Positions 7,309 through 16,682 of a DNA stretch of 59,371 nucleotides are shown here, one piece after another. The stretch comes from Staphylococcus xylosus (GTDB lineage Bacteria > Bacillota > Bacilli > Staphylococcales > Staphylococcaceae): positions 1 through 59,371 of the forward strand of contig NZ_MRZO01000010.1 of NCBI RefSeq assembly GCF_002732165.1. The letters are read 5' to 3'. Made by a program: the position numbers and the translations under genes. Each line of letters starts with the position of its first letter. Positions within the stretch are counted from its first letter, which is position 1. The notes under the pieces were generated by a model. It was not told where the DNA came from. It saw only the letters and a program-made list of their open reading frames with translations, and did not search any database.

Positions 7309-8541
7309 ATGGACATACGATCTTCTTTTGAATCTTTAGATAAAAAATTCACCGGTTTTGGTGGATTGAACGGTGGCGGTATTACGCGCTTACTATATTC
7401 AGATGAGTGGTCAAATGCTGTACATGAATTAAAACATACATTAGAAAAAGAAGGGTTTAAAGCTAGCTTTGATAGTGTCGGTAATTTAAAAGGACGTATT
7501 GAAGGAAGTAAATACCCCGAAGAGACAATTATGTCAGGATCACATATTGATACCGTTGTTGAAGGCGGTCATTTAGATGGTCAGTTTGGTGTCTTAGCAG
7601 CATTAGTTGCAATGCAATCATTGAAATCCGAGCATGGTCAACCATTACGCTCACTTGAAGTCTTGGCATTAGCCGAAGAAGAAGGTAGCCGTTTCCCGTA
7701 TGCGTTTTGGGGAAGCAAAAATTTCTTTAACTTAGCTAAACGTGAAGACGTTAATGATATTGCTGATGGCGAGGGTATTAATTTTAAAGCAGCGATGAAC
7801 AACGCTGGTTTTGATTACCGCAGTGAAGATAATGATTATAGTTATATTAAGTCATTTATTGAAGTACATATAGAACAAGGCAAAGTATTGGAGACTGAGA
7901 AGAAAGCAATCGGCGTCGTCAATGGTATTGTTGGACAAAAACGTTACACAATTAACTTAAAAGGCGAAGCAAACCATGCGGGAACAACGCCGATGGGATT
8001 AAGAAGAGATGCAGTAGTTGCTTTCAGTAAAATCGCGACAGAGCTAACTGATAAAGCAAGAGCGATTGGTGATCCACTAGTTATTACTTTTGGTCGTGTT
8101 GATCCAGTGCCAAACACAGTCAACGTAGTGCCAGGTGAGGTGACTTTTTCAATTGATTGTAGACATATTAATCAAGAAGAGTTAAATGATTTTGCGAAAA
8201 CGATTGATGATTGCATCAAAACGGTATCGAAACAAGAAGGTGTCGAATACGACATTAACTTGTGGATGGATGAAGCGCCAACCATGATGGATGAAAGCTT
8301 AGTCAAAGTAGTAGAACAAGCTGCTGAACAAGTAGTTGGTTCTAATGACAGTAAGATGATGCCATCGGGTGCAGGTCATGATTCTCAAATCTTTGCTAAA
8401 TACATACCGACCGCAATGTTGTTCGTCCCATCTATTAATGGCGTGAGTCATAATGTTACAGAAGAAACTAATATTGAAGATTTAGTTAAAGGTATAGAGG
8501 TGCTTAAACAAGTATTGTATCAACTTGCTTATAAAGAATAA
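7309..8541 (+). CDS. allC: Allantoate amidohydrolase
   Basis: 410 aa. Hydrolyses allantoate to ureidoglycine, CO2 and ammonia using two metal ions. Motifs: GSHIDTV with GGHLDGQFG (first metal ligands), AEEEGSRFP (catalytic Glu and ligand), VHIEQGKVLE, NHAGTTPMG of the dimerisation domain, PSGAGHDSQ and GVSHNVTEE. The track start at 7288 lies inside the AAAGGAG site; the ATG at 7309, 9 nt after it, is the real start. First gene of an eight-gene run to 16465, followed by allE. The specific assignment rests on family motifs plus the neighbouring allE and allD genes; alone, it could be another ureido hydrolase. Confidence 0.88.
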   Translation: MDIRSSFESLDKKFTGFGGLNGGGITRLLYSDEWSNAVHELKHTLEKEGFKASFDSVGNLKGRIEGSKYPEETIMSGSHIDTVVEGGHLDGQFGVLAALVAMQSLKSEHGQPLRSLEVLALAEEEGSRFPYAFWGSKNFFNLAKREDVNDIADGEGINFKAAMNNAGFDYRSEDNDYSYIKSFIEVHIEQGKVLETEKKAIGVVNGIVGQKRYTINLKGEANHAGTTPMGLRRDAVVAFSKIATELTDKARAIGDPLVITFGRVDPVPNTVNVVPGEVTFSIDCRHINQEELNDFAKTIDDCIKTVSKQEGVEYDINLWMDEAPTMMDESLVKVVEQAAEQVVGSNDSKMMPSGAGHDSQIFAKYIPTAMLFVPSINGVSHNVTEETNIEDLVKGIEVLKQVLYQLAYKE

Positions 8542-8626
8542 GGATTGAAACAGTTAAATAATAATTGTTCAGCAAATTCAAACGAGAAAATAATAATTCC
8601 AAATAGAGAAAAGGAGTAATGTTTTT

Positions 8627-9415
8627 ATGGGTTATTTAAACCACAATCAAGGTTATAGAGAAGGCTTATTAGAAACACGTTCAGTAATTAAAAAGGATAA
8701 TTATGCAGTAATTACGCCAGATGGTTTAGTTAATAATGTAGTACCAGGATTCGAAGATTGTGATGTAACAATCATGGGAACCCCAAGATTAGGTGCTCGT
8801 TTTGTTGATTATTTAGTTACTTTGAAAAATCAAGGCGGCAACAAACAAGGCTTTGGAGGTAACGGTGTACAAACATTTATCTATGTTGAATACGGTAATA
8901 TTAATGCGTACGCAGATGATAAGAAGTATGAGTTAAGTGCAGGCGGTTATTTATATGTTCCAGCTCATCAAGTTATGACGTTTGAAAACAGTAACCAAAA
9001 TAATGATAGTAGAGTATTTTTATACAAAAAACGTTACCAACCATTAGAAGGATATACACCAGAAGTAGTTACTGGAAACGTTAATGATATGGTGCAAGAG
9101 CCTTATGAAGGTATGGAAGAAGTTAAAATCTTAGACCTTTTACCAAAAGAACTTGCATATGATATGAATATTCATATTTTATCATTTAAACCTGGTGCAT
9201 CTCATGGATATATCGAAACACATGTGCAAGAACACGGTGCTTATATCTTAAGCGGACGTGGCATGTACAACTTAGATAATGAATGGATGCCAGTTGATAA
9301 AGGAGATTATATCTTTATGGGTGCCTATGCGCCTCAAGCGACATATGCAGTAGGTTTAGACGAACCGTTTGCATATATCTATTCAAAAGATGCTAATAGA
9401 GATATTGAAATTTAA
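8627..9415 (+). CDS. allE: (S)-ureidoglycine aminohydrolase, bicupin
   Basis: 262 aa. Converts (S)-ureidoglycine to (S)-ureidoglycolate and ammonia, the step after allantoate amidohydrolase. The C-terminal cupin carries the Mn ligands E197, H199, H203 (in IETHVQEHGAY) and Q237 (YAPQAT). This set has exactly the spacing of the E. coli YlbA ligands (E235, H237, H241, Q275). The N-terminal cupin (about 75-135) lacks an obvious metal site, as expected. AAGGAG stands 10 nt before the ATG. It lies 85 bp after allC and 15 bp before the first allD. Confidence 0.9.
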   Translation: MGYLNHNQGYREGLLETRSVIKKDNYAVITPDGLVNNVVPGFEDCDVTIMGTPRLGARFVDYLVTLKNQGGNKQGFGGNGVQTFIYVEYGNINAYADDKKYELSAGGYLYVPAHQVMTFENSNQNNDSRVFLYKKRYQPLEGYTPEVVTGNVNDMVQEPYEGMEEVKILDLLPKELAYDMNIHILSFKPGASHGYIETHVQEHGAYILSGRGMYNLDNEWMPVDKGDYIFMGAYAPQATYAVGLDEPFAYIYSKDANRDIEI

Positions 9416-9430
9416 GGAAGGTTGTTAACG

Positions 9431-10462
9431 ATGGAAGAAGAGACGTTAGTATACGTTGAAAGAGATAAATTACGTGAACTGTTCAAGAGAAAATTGACGC
9501 AAGCTGGTCTTCCTGAAGTACAAGCAGACAAAACGGCTGACCTTATGATATTTGCTGATGAGCGTGGCATCCACTCTCATGGGTCTGTGCGCATGCAATA
9601 TTATGCAGAACGTATTTCAAAGCAAGGTTATAATTTAGAACCTAGTTTAGAATTTACGCAAAATGGACCTTCAGCTGGAACTTATTTTGGAGATAATGCA
9701 GTAGGACATTATGTCGCGTATCAGGCAATGGAAGAAGCTATCACCATGGCTGAGAATAGTGGTATTGGTATGGTAGGTGTCAAAGAAATGGGCCATAGTG
9801 GCGCTATTGGCTATTTTGCAGAACAAGCTGCAAAACGAGGAATGGTAGCTATTACAGTATGTCAATCAGATCCAATGGTTGTACCATACGGTGGTACGAA
9901 GCCTTACTTTGGCACGAATCCTATTGCATTTGCTGCACCACGACAATCGGGCGAACCTATTTTGTTCGATATGGCAACAACAGTGCAAGCATGGGGAAAA
10001 ATCTTGGATGCCCGTTCCAAACATAAATCAATCCCAGATACATGGGCGGTGGACAATCAAGGAGAACCGACAACCGACCCATTCGAAGTGGCGGCATTAT
10101 TACCAGTTGCAGGACCTAAGGGATACGGACTAATGATGATGGTTGATATCTTAGCAGGTAGCCTCCTAGGATTGCCATTTGGTCAACATGTCACTTCAAT
10201 GTATAAGGATTTAAGCCAGTACCGTAGATTAGGGCAGTTTCATATTGTAATAAATCCAGCTTATTTTGGAGATAAAACATTATTTTTAGAAAAAGTCTCT
10301 GAAATGGTTGATGAGTTACATGACATAAAACCAGCACAAGGATTTGAACAAGTCTACTATCCTGGGGAAATTCAGGAAACAGTCAAACAGCGTTATGCTA
10401 AAAGTGGTATTCCAGTCGCTGAAAGTATTTATGACTATTTAGTATCAGAGCAACTGTATTAA
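9431..10462 (+). CDS. allD: Ureidoglycolate dehydrogenase paralogue 1 (LDH2 family)
   Basis: 343 aa. Member of the malate/L-lactate dehydrogenase (LDH2) family, NAD-dependent; in this setting it should oxidise ureidoglycolate to oxalurate. Seen: RGIHSHGSVR and GHSGAIGYF (active-site His residues), the long CQSDPMVVPYGGTKP stretch, DMATTVQAWGKILDAR and GPKGYGLMMMVDIL, all close to E. coli AllD. A TTG at 9422 opens the frame, but the ATG at 9431 fits the AGGAAGG site. Compared with the second copy downstream it has a short N-terminal extension and lacks the last 15 or so residues, so it may have a different substrate preference. Confidence 0.83.
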   Translation: MEEETLVYVERDKLRELFKRKLTQAGLPEVQADKTADLMIFADERGIHSHGSVRMQYYAERISKQGYNLEPSLEFTQNGPSAGTYFGDNAVGHYVAYQAMEEAITMAENSGIGMVGVKEMGHSGAIGYFAEQAAKRGMVAITVCQSDPMVVPYGGTKPYFGTNPIAFAAPRQSGEPILFDMATTVQAWGKILDARSKHKSIPDTWAVDNQGEPTTDPFEVAALLPVAGPKGYGLMMMVDILAGSLLGLPFGQHVTSMYKDLSQYRRLGQFHIVINPAYFGDKTLFLEKVSEMVDELHDIKPAQGFEQVYYPGEIQETVKQRYAKSGIPVAESIYDYLVSEQLY

Positions 10463-10470
10463 ATAAAACT

Positions 10471-10555
10471 AAAGGAAGTGAAATGGGAACGTTATGAAAT
10501 GTATGAGGACATACATTTAAAGACTAAGCTTACTCTCCCAAGTAGCTTCCTTTTT
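10471..10555 (+). promoter_or_regulatory. Complex hairpin between the two allD genes
   Basis: AAAGGAAG (10471-10478) pairs with CTTCCTTT (10546-10553), GGGA (10485-10488) can pair with TCCC (10536-10539), and the interior holds a perfect hairpin AAATGTATG-AGGA-CATACATTT (10497-10518). A five-T run ends the outer stem. It can serve as a terminator or attenuator splitting the operon into a proximal (allC-allE-allD) and a distal part. It matches no riboswitch class I recognise. Confidence 0.5.
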
Positions 10556-10623
10556 AATGCAATAAATAGGCTAAACGTAGATAAAAATTAGTGGAATTGA
10601 CTATAAAGTGAGGAGGTTTTCGT

Positions 10624-11673
10624 ATGCGTGTATCTAAAGAACAATTACTTGAACTCATGAAGAATAAATTAGTAAAAGCTGGATTAAACGAAAGTGCGGC
10701 ACAAGATGTTGCCGATGTATTGACGTTTGCAGACCACAGAGGTATCCATTCACATGGTGCTGTCAGAGTTGAGTATTATGCAGAACGTATTGCCAAAGGT
10801 GGCATAACAGCTAATCCAAACTATCAATTTGAACAAACAGGACCTTCAGCTGCAGTCTTTGAAGGAGACAATGGCCCTGGTCACCAAGCTGCGAAACAAG
10901 CAATGGAAAAGGCTATTGCAATGGCGAAAGAGAGTGGTGTTGCTGTTGTTGGTATGAAGCACATTTCTCATAGTGGAGCACTTGGTTATTTTGTCGAAAT
11001 GGCTGCAAAAGAGCATATGGTTGGTATTAGTATGTGTCAATCAGATCCAATGGTAGTGCCGTTTGGTGGTACGGAACCTTATTTTGGAACTAACCCGATT
11101 GCATTTAGTGCGCCATCGAATGACGACCGTATTATTACATTTGATATGGCAACAACAGTGCAAGCGTGGGGGAAAGTGCTCGATGCGAGAGCGAAACATT
11201 TATCTATTCCAGATACATGGGCAGTCGACGCACAAGGTGAGCCTACAACTGATGCTAGAGATGTACATGCACTTGTTCCAGTAGCTGGCCCTAAAGGTTA
11301 TGGTTTAATGATGATGGTCGATATCCTATCCGGTAGTTTATTAGGTGTGCCTCATGGCGTACACGTATCATCAATGTATAAAGATTTAACTAAAGGACGA
11401 GATTTAGGGCAATTGCATATTGTAATAAATCCGGAATTTTTCACTGATTTAGAACTGTTTAAGACACGTATTTCAACTATGTTAGATGAGCTTAAAGCAC
11501 AGCCTGCTGCAGAAGGATATGGTGAAATTTTCTATCCTGGTGAACGTGGCCGTATGCGCAGTGAGAAATATGATGAAAATGGTATAGAAATTGTTGATGA
11601 CATCTATGAATATTTAGTTTCGGATGATGTACATTATGATCGCTACCACGGAAAAAATAGATTCGCAGAATAA
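10624..11673 (+). CDS. allD: Ureidoglycolate dehydrogenase paralogue 2 (LDH2 family)
   Basis: 349 aa, the same length as E. coli AllD and very like it end to end, from GIHSHGAVRVEYYAERI through GISMCQSDPMVVPFGG to the C-terminal IEIVDDIY and KNRFAE tail. Oxidises (S)-ureidoglycolate to oxalurate with NAD. The active-site histidines are in SHG and in ISHSGALGYF. It starts at an ATG after GAGGAGG, 15 bp upstream of the fdrA-like gene, so it forms the head of the oxalurate-to-carbamoyl-phosphate half of the operon. Of the two tandem paralogues this one is the better AllD candidate. Confidence 0.87.
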   Translation: MRVSKEQLLELMKNKLVKAGLNESAAQDVADVLTFADHRGIHSHGAVRVEYYAERIAKGGITANPNYQFEQTGPSAAVFEGDNGPGHQAAKQAMEKAIAMAKESGVAVVGMKHISHSGALGYFVEMAAKEHMVGISMCQSDPMVVPFGGTEPYFGTNPIAFSAPSNDDRIITFDMATTVQAWGKVLDARAKHLSIPDTWAVDAQGEPTTDARDVHALVPVAGPKGYGLMMMVDILSGSLLGVPHGVHVSSMYKDLTKGRDLGQLHIVINPEFFTDLELFKTRISTMLDELKAQPAAEGYGEIFYPGERGRMRSEKYDENGIEIVDDIYEYLVSDDVHYDRYHGKNRFAE

Positions 11674-11688
11674 TAATGGAGGCATAAG

Positions 11689-13449
11689 ATGTTATACACA
11701 ATAATTAAAGAAAATACGTATCAAGACTCAATTGTATTAATGCTACTATCAAATAAATTATCTGCTATTGAAGGTGTTAATAAAGTATCTATTATGATGG
11801 GAACACCTGCTAATAAAGATATATTTAAATCATCTGGCTTAGGTACACCTGAGTTAGAAGAAGCAAAACCAAACGATATAGTCATCGTTGTGGATACTGA
11901 TGATAAAGATAAGGTTGAAGAAGTCAATCAAGAAGTAGAAGCAGAATTAAAAGGTAAAAATGAAGGTGACGATAAATCACAAAAACAAGATGAAGCTTCA
12001 AACTGGAAGCGCGCTTTAGAATTAGCTAATAATCCTAATCTTGCGTTAATCTCTATTCCTGGACAATATGCAGCTATGGAAGCAGAAAATGCTTTGAACC
12101 ACAATTTAAATGTCTTTATGTTCAGTGACAATGTTGCTAAAGAAGATGAAGTACGTCTGAAAAAACTTGCCCATGATAAAGGATTACTAGTTATGGGTCC
12201 AGACTGTGGTACGGGAATTATTCATGGTTTACCACTCGCGTTTACTAATACAGTTAACCAAGGTGATATTGGCGTCGTAGGTGCATCAGGTACAGGTATT
12301 CAAGAAGTTACAACGATTATCGATAGAGAAGGTAAAGGAGTAACGAATGCATTAGGTACAGGTGGACGTGATTTATCAACTGAAGTTGGCGCAATTACAA
12401 TGCTAGATAGTATAAAAGCTTTAAATTCAGATCCAAAAGTTAAAGTGATTACTGTTATTTCTAAGCCGCCAGCTAAAGAAGTAGAAGAAAAAGTGTTGAA
12501 TCTATTACGTAACATTGATAAACCAGTCGTTACTTTATTCTTAGGTTCAAAACCTACGTATACTGAAGAAAATATTTATCACGCATATACATTAGAAGAG
12601 GCTGCTCGTATTTCTGTTCAACTTTCAAATAATGAAACGCCACAATTTAAACCACATGTGAAAGAGAATATTTCGGTGACTTTAAATGCACAACAAAACG
12701 GTATCAAGGGTTATTACTCTGGAGGTACTTTAGCATCCGAAGCAGCAATGTTAGTTAAAGATACATTAGGTGATGATTCAACAGATGCAACGCCAGAAGG
12801 TTACTCATACAAAGGCGGAAATCATGAAATTATTGATCTAGGTGATGATATCTATACTCAAGGTAGACCACACCCAATGATTGATCCATCAAAACGTATT
12901 GAAATGTTAGAAACATCATCAGCTGATCCATCAACTGCAGTCATTATGTTAGATAATGTCATTGGTTATGGTAGTCATGATGATATGGCAAATGAATTAG
13001 CACCAACAATTAAGAACATTCTTCAAAAAGTAAAAGAAGAGGGACGCTCATTAGCAGTATTAGCAACTGTAGTTGGAACAGAGCATGATCATCAAGATTA
13101 TCATGCACAAATCAACACTTTAGAAGCAGCTGGCGCTGTAGTATGTGAAACAAATGACCAAATGGTACGTACAGCGTTAAACATTATTGGTAGCAATGTG
13201 AAGCAACCAAATCGTGAAATAAAATCTTTTGAAGTAAAGCAAGTAGATTTAACTGTCGATGAGAAAGTGATGAATTTAATCAATATGACACCAAGCGTAA
13301 TCAATATTGGACTACAAAGTTTCACATCAGCTATTCAAGATGGTGGCGCAGAAGTTGTACAGTTTAACTGGCGTCCAATTGCTGGCGGAGACGAAAAGCT
13401 AATGAAAGTACTCCAATATTTAAATAATTTCGAAGGAGAGACGGTATAA
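11689..13449 (+). CDS. fdrA: FdrA family protein (oxamate carbamoyltransferase component)
   Basis: 586 aa. The fold is that of the succinyl-CoA synthetase alpha chain: GVVGASGTGIQE near 195-206 and MGPDCGTGII at 169-178. In E. coli the neighbours fdrA-ylbE-ylbF sit in the allantoin region and have been assigned as a multi-protein oxamate carbamoyltransferase (also named AllF, AllG, AllH), which turns oxalurate plus phosphate into oxamate and carbamoyl phosphate. The same three genes are found here in the same order. GGAGG precedes the ATG by 6 nt, and the next gene starts one base after the stop. A charged linker near 80-105 is a local feature. Confidence 0.85.
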   Translation: MLYTIIKENTYQDSIVLMLLSNKLSAIEGVNKVSIMMGTPANKDIFKSSGLGTPELEEAKPNDIVIVVDTDDKDKVEEVNQEVEAELKGKNEGDDKSQKQDEASNWKRALELANNPNLALISIPGQYAAMEAENALNHNLNVFMFSDNVAKEDEVRLKKLAHDKGLLVMGPDCGTGIIHGLPLAFTNTVNQGDIGVVGASGTGIQEVTTIIDREGKGVTNALGTGGRDLSTEVGAITMLDSIKALNSDPKVKVITVISKPPAKEVEEKVLNLLRNIDKPVVTLFLGSKPTYTEENIYHAYTLEEAARISVQLSNNETPQFKPHVKENISVTLNAQQNGIKGYYSGGTLASEAAMLVKDTLGDDSTDATPEGYSYKGGNHEIIDLGDDIYTQGRPHPMIDPSKRIEMLETSSADPSTAVIMLDNVIGYGSHDDMANELAPTIKNILQKVKEEGRSLAVLATVVGTEHDHQDYHAQINTLEAAGAVVCETNDQMVRTALNIIGSNVKQPNREIKSFEVKQVDLTVDEKVMNLINMTPSVINIGLQSFTSAIQDGGAEVVQFNWRPIAGGDEKLMKVLQYLNNFEGETV

Positions 13450-13450
13450 C

Positions 13451-14716
13451 ATGGGTTACAAAACAATAGATGAAGCAAACCAAGCAGTTATAGATAAAAT
13501 GATTGCTGCAGCACCGTTTTTAGTAGATGTAGTGCCAGCGAAATCAAAAATTCCTGAATTAACAGACCATGTCCTATTACATGCAGGACCACCGATTAAA
13601 TATGAAAATATGACAGATCCAATGCAAGGGTCATGTGTAGGCGCTATCTTGTTTGAAGGATGGGCTAACAACGAAGAAGATGCACGTGCATTACTAGAAA
13701 ACGAAAAAATCACATTTATTCCATGTCATCATGTTAAAGCTGTTGGACCAATGGGTGGTATTACCTCAGCAAATATGCCGGTCTTAGTTGTAGAAAATAG
13801 AGAAACTGGTAATGAAGCGTATTGCCAAATGAATGAAGGTATCGGAGCAGTCTTACGTTTTGGTGCATATAATGAAACAGTAGTGAATCGTTTGCACTGG
13901 ATGAAAGATGTCTTAGGTCCTGTACTTAGTAAAGCTTTAAAACAAATGAAAGATGGCTTAAACGTCAATGTGTTAATTGCGAAAGCCATTGCGATGGGTG
14001 ATGAATTCCACCAACGTAATATAGCTGCATCATTAGCATTTCTAAAAGAGGTAACGCCAATTATCGCTGCATTAGATGATGTAGAACAAGAAAAACGTAC
14101 AGAAGTGCTTCAATTTTTAGCTGATACCGATCAGTTCTTCTTAAATATAGCAATGGCAACAGGTAAAGCAATGATGGATGCTGCACGTACAATAGAACAC
14201 GGTACGGTTGTGACTGCATTATGTCGTAATGGTGAAAACTTTGGTGTGCGCATCGCTGGTATGGGCGACGAATGGTTTACTGCACCGGTAAATACGCCTC
14301 AAGGTTTATATTTCACAGGTTACTCTGCAGACGATGCTAATACGGATATTGGTGACTCTGCTATTACTGAAACTATTGGTGTTGGTGGTATGGCAATGAT
14401 CGCTGCACCTGCAGTAACAAGATTCGTAGGTACAGGTGGATTTGATGATGCTTTAGAAATCAGCAACGAAATGACTGAAATTTGTATCGGTGAAAATCCT
14501 AACTTTGCAATCCCTACATGGAACTTTAGAGGTGCATGCTTAGGTATAGATGCGCGTAAAGTAGTAGAAACAGGAATCACTCCTGTAATTAATACAGGTA
14601 TTGCACATAAAATTGCGGGTTATGGTCAAATTGGTGCTGGAACAGTACATCCACCAATTGAATGTTTTGAAAAAGCAATTACGGCATACGCAGAAAAATT
14701 AGGCTTTAAAGGGTGA
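13451..14716 (+). CDS. ylbE: DUF1116 protein, YlbE-like (oxamate carbamoyltransferase component)
   Basis: 421 aa, the length usual for the DUF1116 family. Recognised by HAGPPIKYENMTDPMQGS near the N-terminus, HHVKAVGPMGGITSANMP, RNGENFGVRIAGMGDEW, and the glycine-rich FTGYSADDANTDIGDSA region. No independent catalytic motif is known to me; it works with FdrA and the DUF2877 protein in forming carbamoyl phosphate from oxalurate. It begins directly after the fdrA stop, with GGAGAG upstream, and its TGA overlaps the GTG start of the next gene, so the three are translated as a block. Confidence 0.83.
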   Translation: MGYKTIDEANQAVIDKMIAAAPFLVDVVPAKSKIPELTDHVLLHAGPPIKYENMTDPMQGSCVGAILFEGWANNEEDARALLENEKITFIPCHHVKAVGPMGGITSANMPVLVVENRETGNEAYCQMNEGIGAVLRFGAYNETVVNRLHWMKDVLGPVLSKALKQMKDGLNVNVLIAKAIAMGDEFHQRNIAASLAFLKEVTPIIAALDDVEQEKRTEVLQFLADTDQFFLNIAMATGKAMMDAARTIEHGTVVTALCRNGENFGVRIAGMGDEWFTAPVNTPQGLYFTGYSADDANTDIGDSAITETIGVGGMAMIAAPAVTRFVGTGGFDDALEISNEMTEICIGENPNFAIPTWNFRGACLGIDARKVVETGITPVINTGIAHKIAGYGQIGAGTVHPPIECFEKAITAYAEKLGFKG

Positions 14717-15513
14717 TTTTTCATGTACGTTCAATAGGGCCAATTGCCCAGGAAATAATTGAACAACAACAAGGTTTTTATGTGCATAGTATTTTTGAAA
14801 AAGGCTTCAACATCGTCAATGATGATCAAAAACTTATTTTTATAGGTAGTGACGAAAATGGTATGTTTCCATTTGGCGTTACTGTAGACCATCAAACTAA
14901 AAAACAACTGTTAGAAAACATCACTGTGAAGCAACCTATAAAAGTAACTACAAATGCAATGTTTATTAATGATAATTGTCAATTGGTTTGGCGTAATCAA
15001 GCGGTACATGCGAGTGGCGTTGAGTTGAATTCAAATTCATTATTATGGTCAAAGTTGCATGAAAATATCACAACATATGACTTTTCAGAGTATAACAATG
15101 GAGATTTTTCTTATTTGAAAATGCAGTCCATCATGGAGACATTGAAACAAGCAGATGACAAGTCAGTTGAATCTTCATTACGTTATTTGATAGGAAGAGG
15201 ACAAGGTTTGACCCCTTCAGGTGACGATATTTTAACAGGTATGCTATTTGTGCATTTCATGAAGCCTTATATATTTGATGGGAATTTAAAGATTATACAG
15301 GAGCTTATTCAAGAACAGTTAACAACAATAGTTGCTACAGCCTTTTTGGATAGTGCGTTAAAGAAATTATTTAGTTCGAAAATATTAGTGTTGCAACAAC
15401 AACCAACGGTGTACCATATGAACCAACTGTTAGAAGTGGGATCATCATCTGGAAAAGATACATTGTATGGGATATTTATAGCAACAACTTTAAGGAGTGG
15501 AGCGTATGAGTAA
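14713..15513 (+). CDS. ylbF: DUF2877 protein, YlbF-like (oxamate carbamoyltransferase component)
   Basis: 266 aa. The hallmark of the DUF2877 family is the LIGRGQGLTPSGDDILTGML stretch (about 158-177). It starts with GTG in a GTGA overlap with the DUF1116 gene and has only a weak ribosome site, which points to translational coupling. An ATG 10 nt further on is out of frame. Its end overlaps carbamate kinase by 8 bp. Inferred role: third subunit needed for phosphorolysis of oxalurate to oxamate and carbamoyl phosphate. Confidence 0.8.
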   Translation: MIFHVRSIGPIAQEIIEQQQGFYVHSIFEKGFNIVNDDQKLIFIGSDENGMFPFGVTVDHQTKKQLLENITVKQPIKVTTNAMFINDNCQLVWRNQAVHASGVELNSNSLLWSKLHENITTYDFSEYNNGDFSYLKMQSIMETLKQADDKSVESSLRYLIGRGQGLTPSGDDILTGMLFVHFMKPYIFDGNLKIIQELIQEQLTTIVATAFLDSALKKLFSSKILVLQQQPTVYHMNQLLEVGSSSGKDTLYGIFIATTLRSGAYE

Positions 15514-16465
15514 GCGTGTAGTATTAGCTTTAGGCGGGAATGCAATTCTTCAACCTAAGCAAGAAGCGTCATACGAAAATCAATATAATAATGTGTATTC
15601 AGCTACACGAAAAATGGCTGAATTAAAAGCGCAAGGACACAATATTGTAGTTACGCATGGTAATGGTCCTCAAGTAGGGAATATTATTGCACAAAATGAA
15701 GCGGCTAAAGACATTGTCGAGCCTTTACCAATTAATGCTTGTAATGCGGAATCACAAGGCTTTATAGGATATATGATGGAAGAATCATTAAAAAATCATT
15801 TGAAATCTTTAAATATCGACAGTAATGTAGTAACGTTATTGACAATGGTAGAAGTAGATAAAGATGACCCTGCATTTAATAATCCAACTAAACCTATTGG
15901 TGTATTCTTTGATGAAATAGAAGCACAACGTTTAGAAGAAACGCACGGTTTTGTAATGGTAGAAGACGCAGGTAGAGGATACCGCCGCGTCGTTCCTTCA
16001 CCGGAACCATTAGTTATTCATGGTGTGGATCAAATCAAGTCACTTATTGACCAAGCAGTCGTTATTTCTTCAGGTGGCGGCGGTATTCCGGTCTATAAAG
16101 ATGACAATGGTAATATTCAAGGCGTAGAAGCAGTAATTGATAAAGACCGTTCAGGTTTAAAACTAGCAGAACAAGTTGATGCAGATGCATTTGTGATGTT
16201 AACTGACGTTTCAAACGTATGTGTTAACTTTGGAAAACCAAACGAAGAAAAACTAAAAACGATTTCTGTTGAACAAGCGAAGCAATATGTTGCTGAAGGA
16301 CAATTCCCAGCAGGTAGTATGTTACCTAAGATAGAAGCAGCAATTCAGTTTGCTGAAATGGGTAAAGAGGCTATTATTTGTTCATTAGATGATGCGATAG
16401 ACGCTTTAGCAGGTAAAGCTGGCACTCGTATTTTACTTGAACCATCAACAGAAGCGGTAAATTAA
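15506..16465 (+). CDS. arcC: Carbamate kinase
   Basis: 319 aa. Transfers the phosphate of carbamoyl phosphate to ADP, giving ATP and carbamate (which decays to ammonia and CO2). Amino-acid-kinase motifs: LALGGNAIL at the N-terminus, VVTHGNGPQVGN, SSGGGGIPVYKD and AVIDKDRSGLKLAEQ. A GTG at 15497 opens the frame, but AAGGAG is spaced for the ATG at 15506. Last gene of the operon, overlapping the YlbF-like gene by 8 bp, so it uses the carbamoyl phosphate made by the preceding three proteins. A second arcC for the arginine deiminase route may exist elsewhere. Confidence 0.92.
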   Translation: MSKRVVLALGGNAILQPKQEASYENQYNNVYSATRKMAELKAQGHNIVVTHGNGPQVGNIIAQNEAAKDIVEPLPINACNAESQGFIGYMMEESLKNHLKSLNIDSNVVTLLTMVEVDKDDPAFNNPTKPIGVFFDEIEAQRLEETHGFVMVEDAGRGYRRVVPSPEPLVIHGVDQIKSLIDQAVVISSGGGGIPVYKDDNGNIQGVEAVIDKDRSGLKLAEQVDADAFVMLTDVSNVCVNFGKPNEEKLKTISVEQAKQYVAEGQFPAGSMLPKIEAAIQFAEMGKEAIICSLDDAIDALAGKAGTRILLEPSTEAVN

Positions 16466-16588
16466 TCGTAAAAAGTAATATGAACAAAGGGATACTGCTT
16501 TGATTGAAGTGCATAATAAACATTACAAAACACTGATTGTTCATTGTATTTTTATTATAATTTTTTGATCAGCAAGTTGTTTTGTGGG

Positions 16589-16632
16589 GCGGGAAGGGTA
16601 ATCTAAATTGAAATGTTAGATTACTGTCCCGC
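16589..16632. terminator. Terminator-like inverted repeat after carbamate kinase
   Basis: GCGGGA...GGTAATCTAA pairs with TTAGATTAC..TCCCGC around a short loop. The GGGGCGGGA/TCCCGC ends resemble the small GGGAC-type hairpin repeats scattered between staphylococcal genes (from memory). It lacks a T-run on the plus strand, so it is a weak terminator or a mobile-type small repeat. Confidence 0.55.
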
Positions 16633-16682
16633 TTCATCATTATATAATTATAAAAAAAGAGATTTAAGAAAGGTGGTATAAG

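Noticed and set aside
10471..10555. Purine, guanidine or THF riboswitch
   Set aside because: Core sequences of these classes are absent; only stems were found.
16589..16632. Mobile element end or IS remnant
   Set aside because: Only one hairpin without transposase or target-site duplication; treated as a terminator-like repeat.
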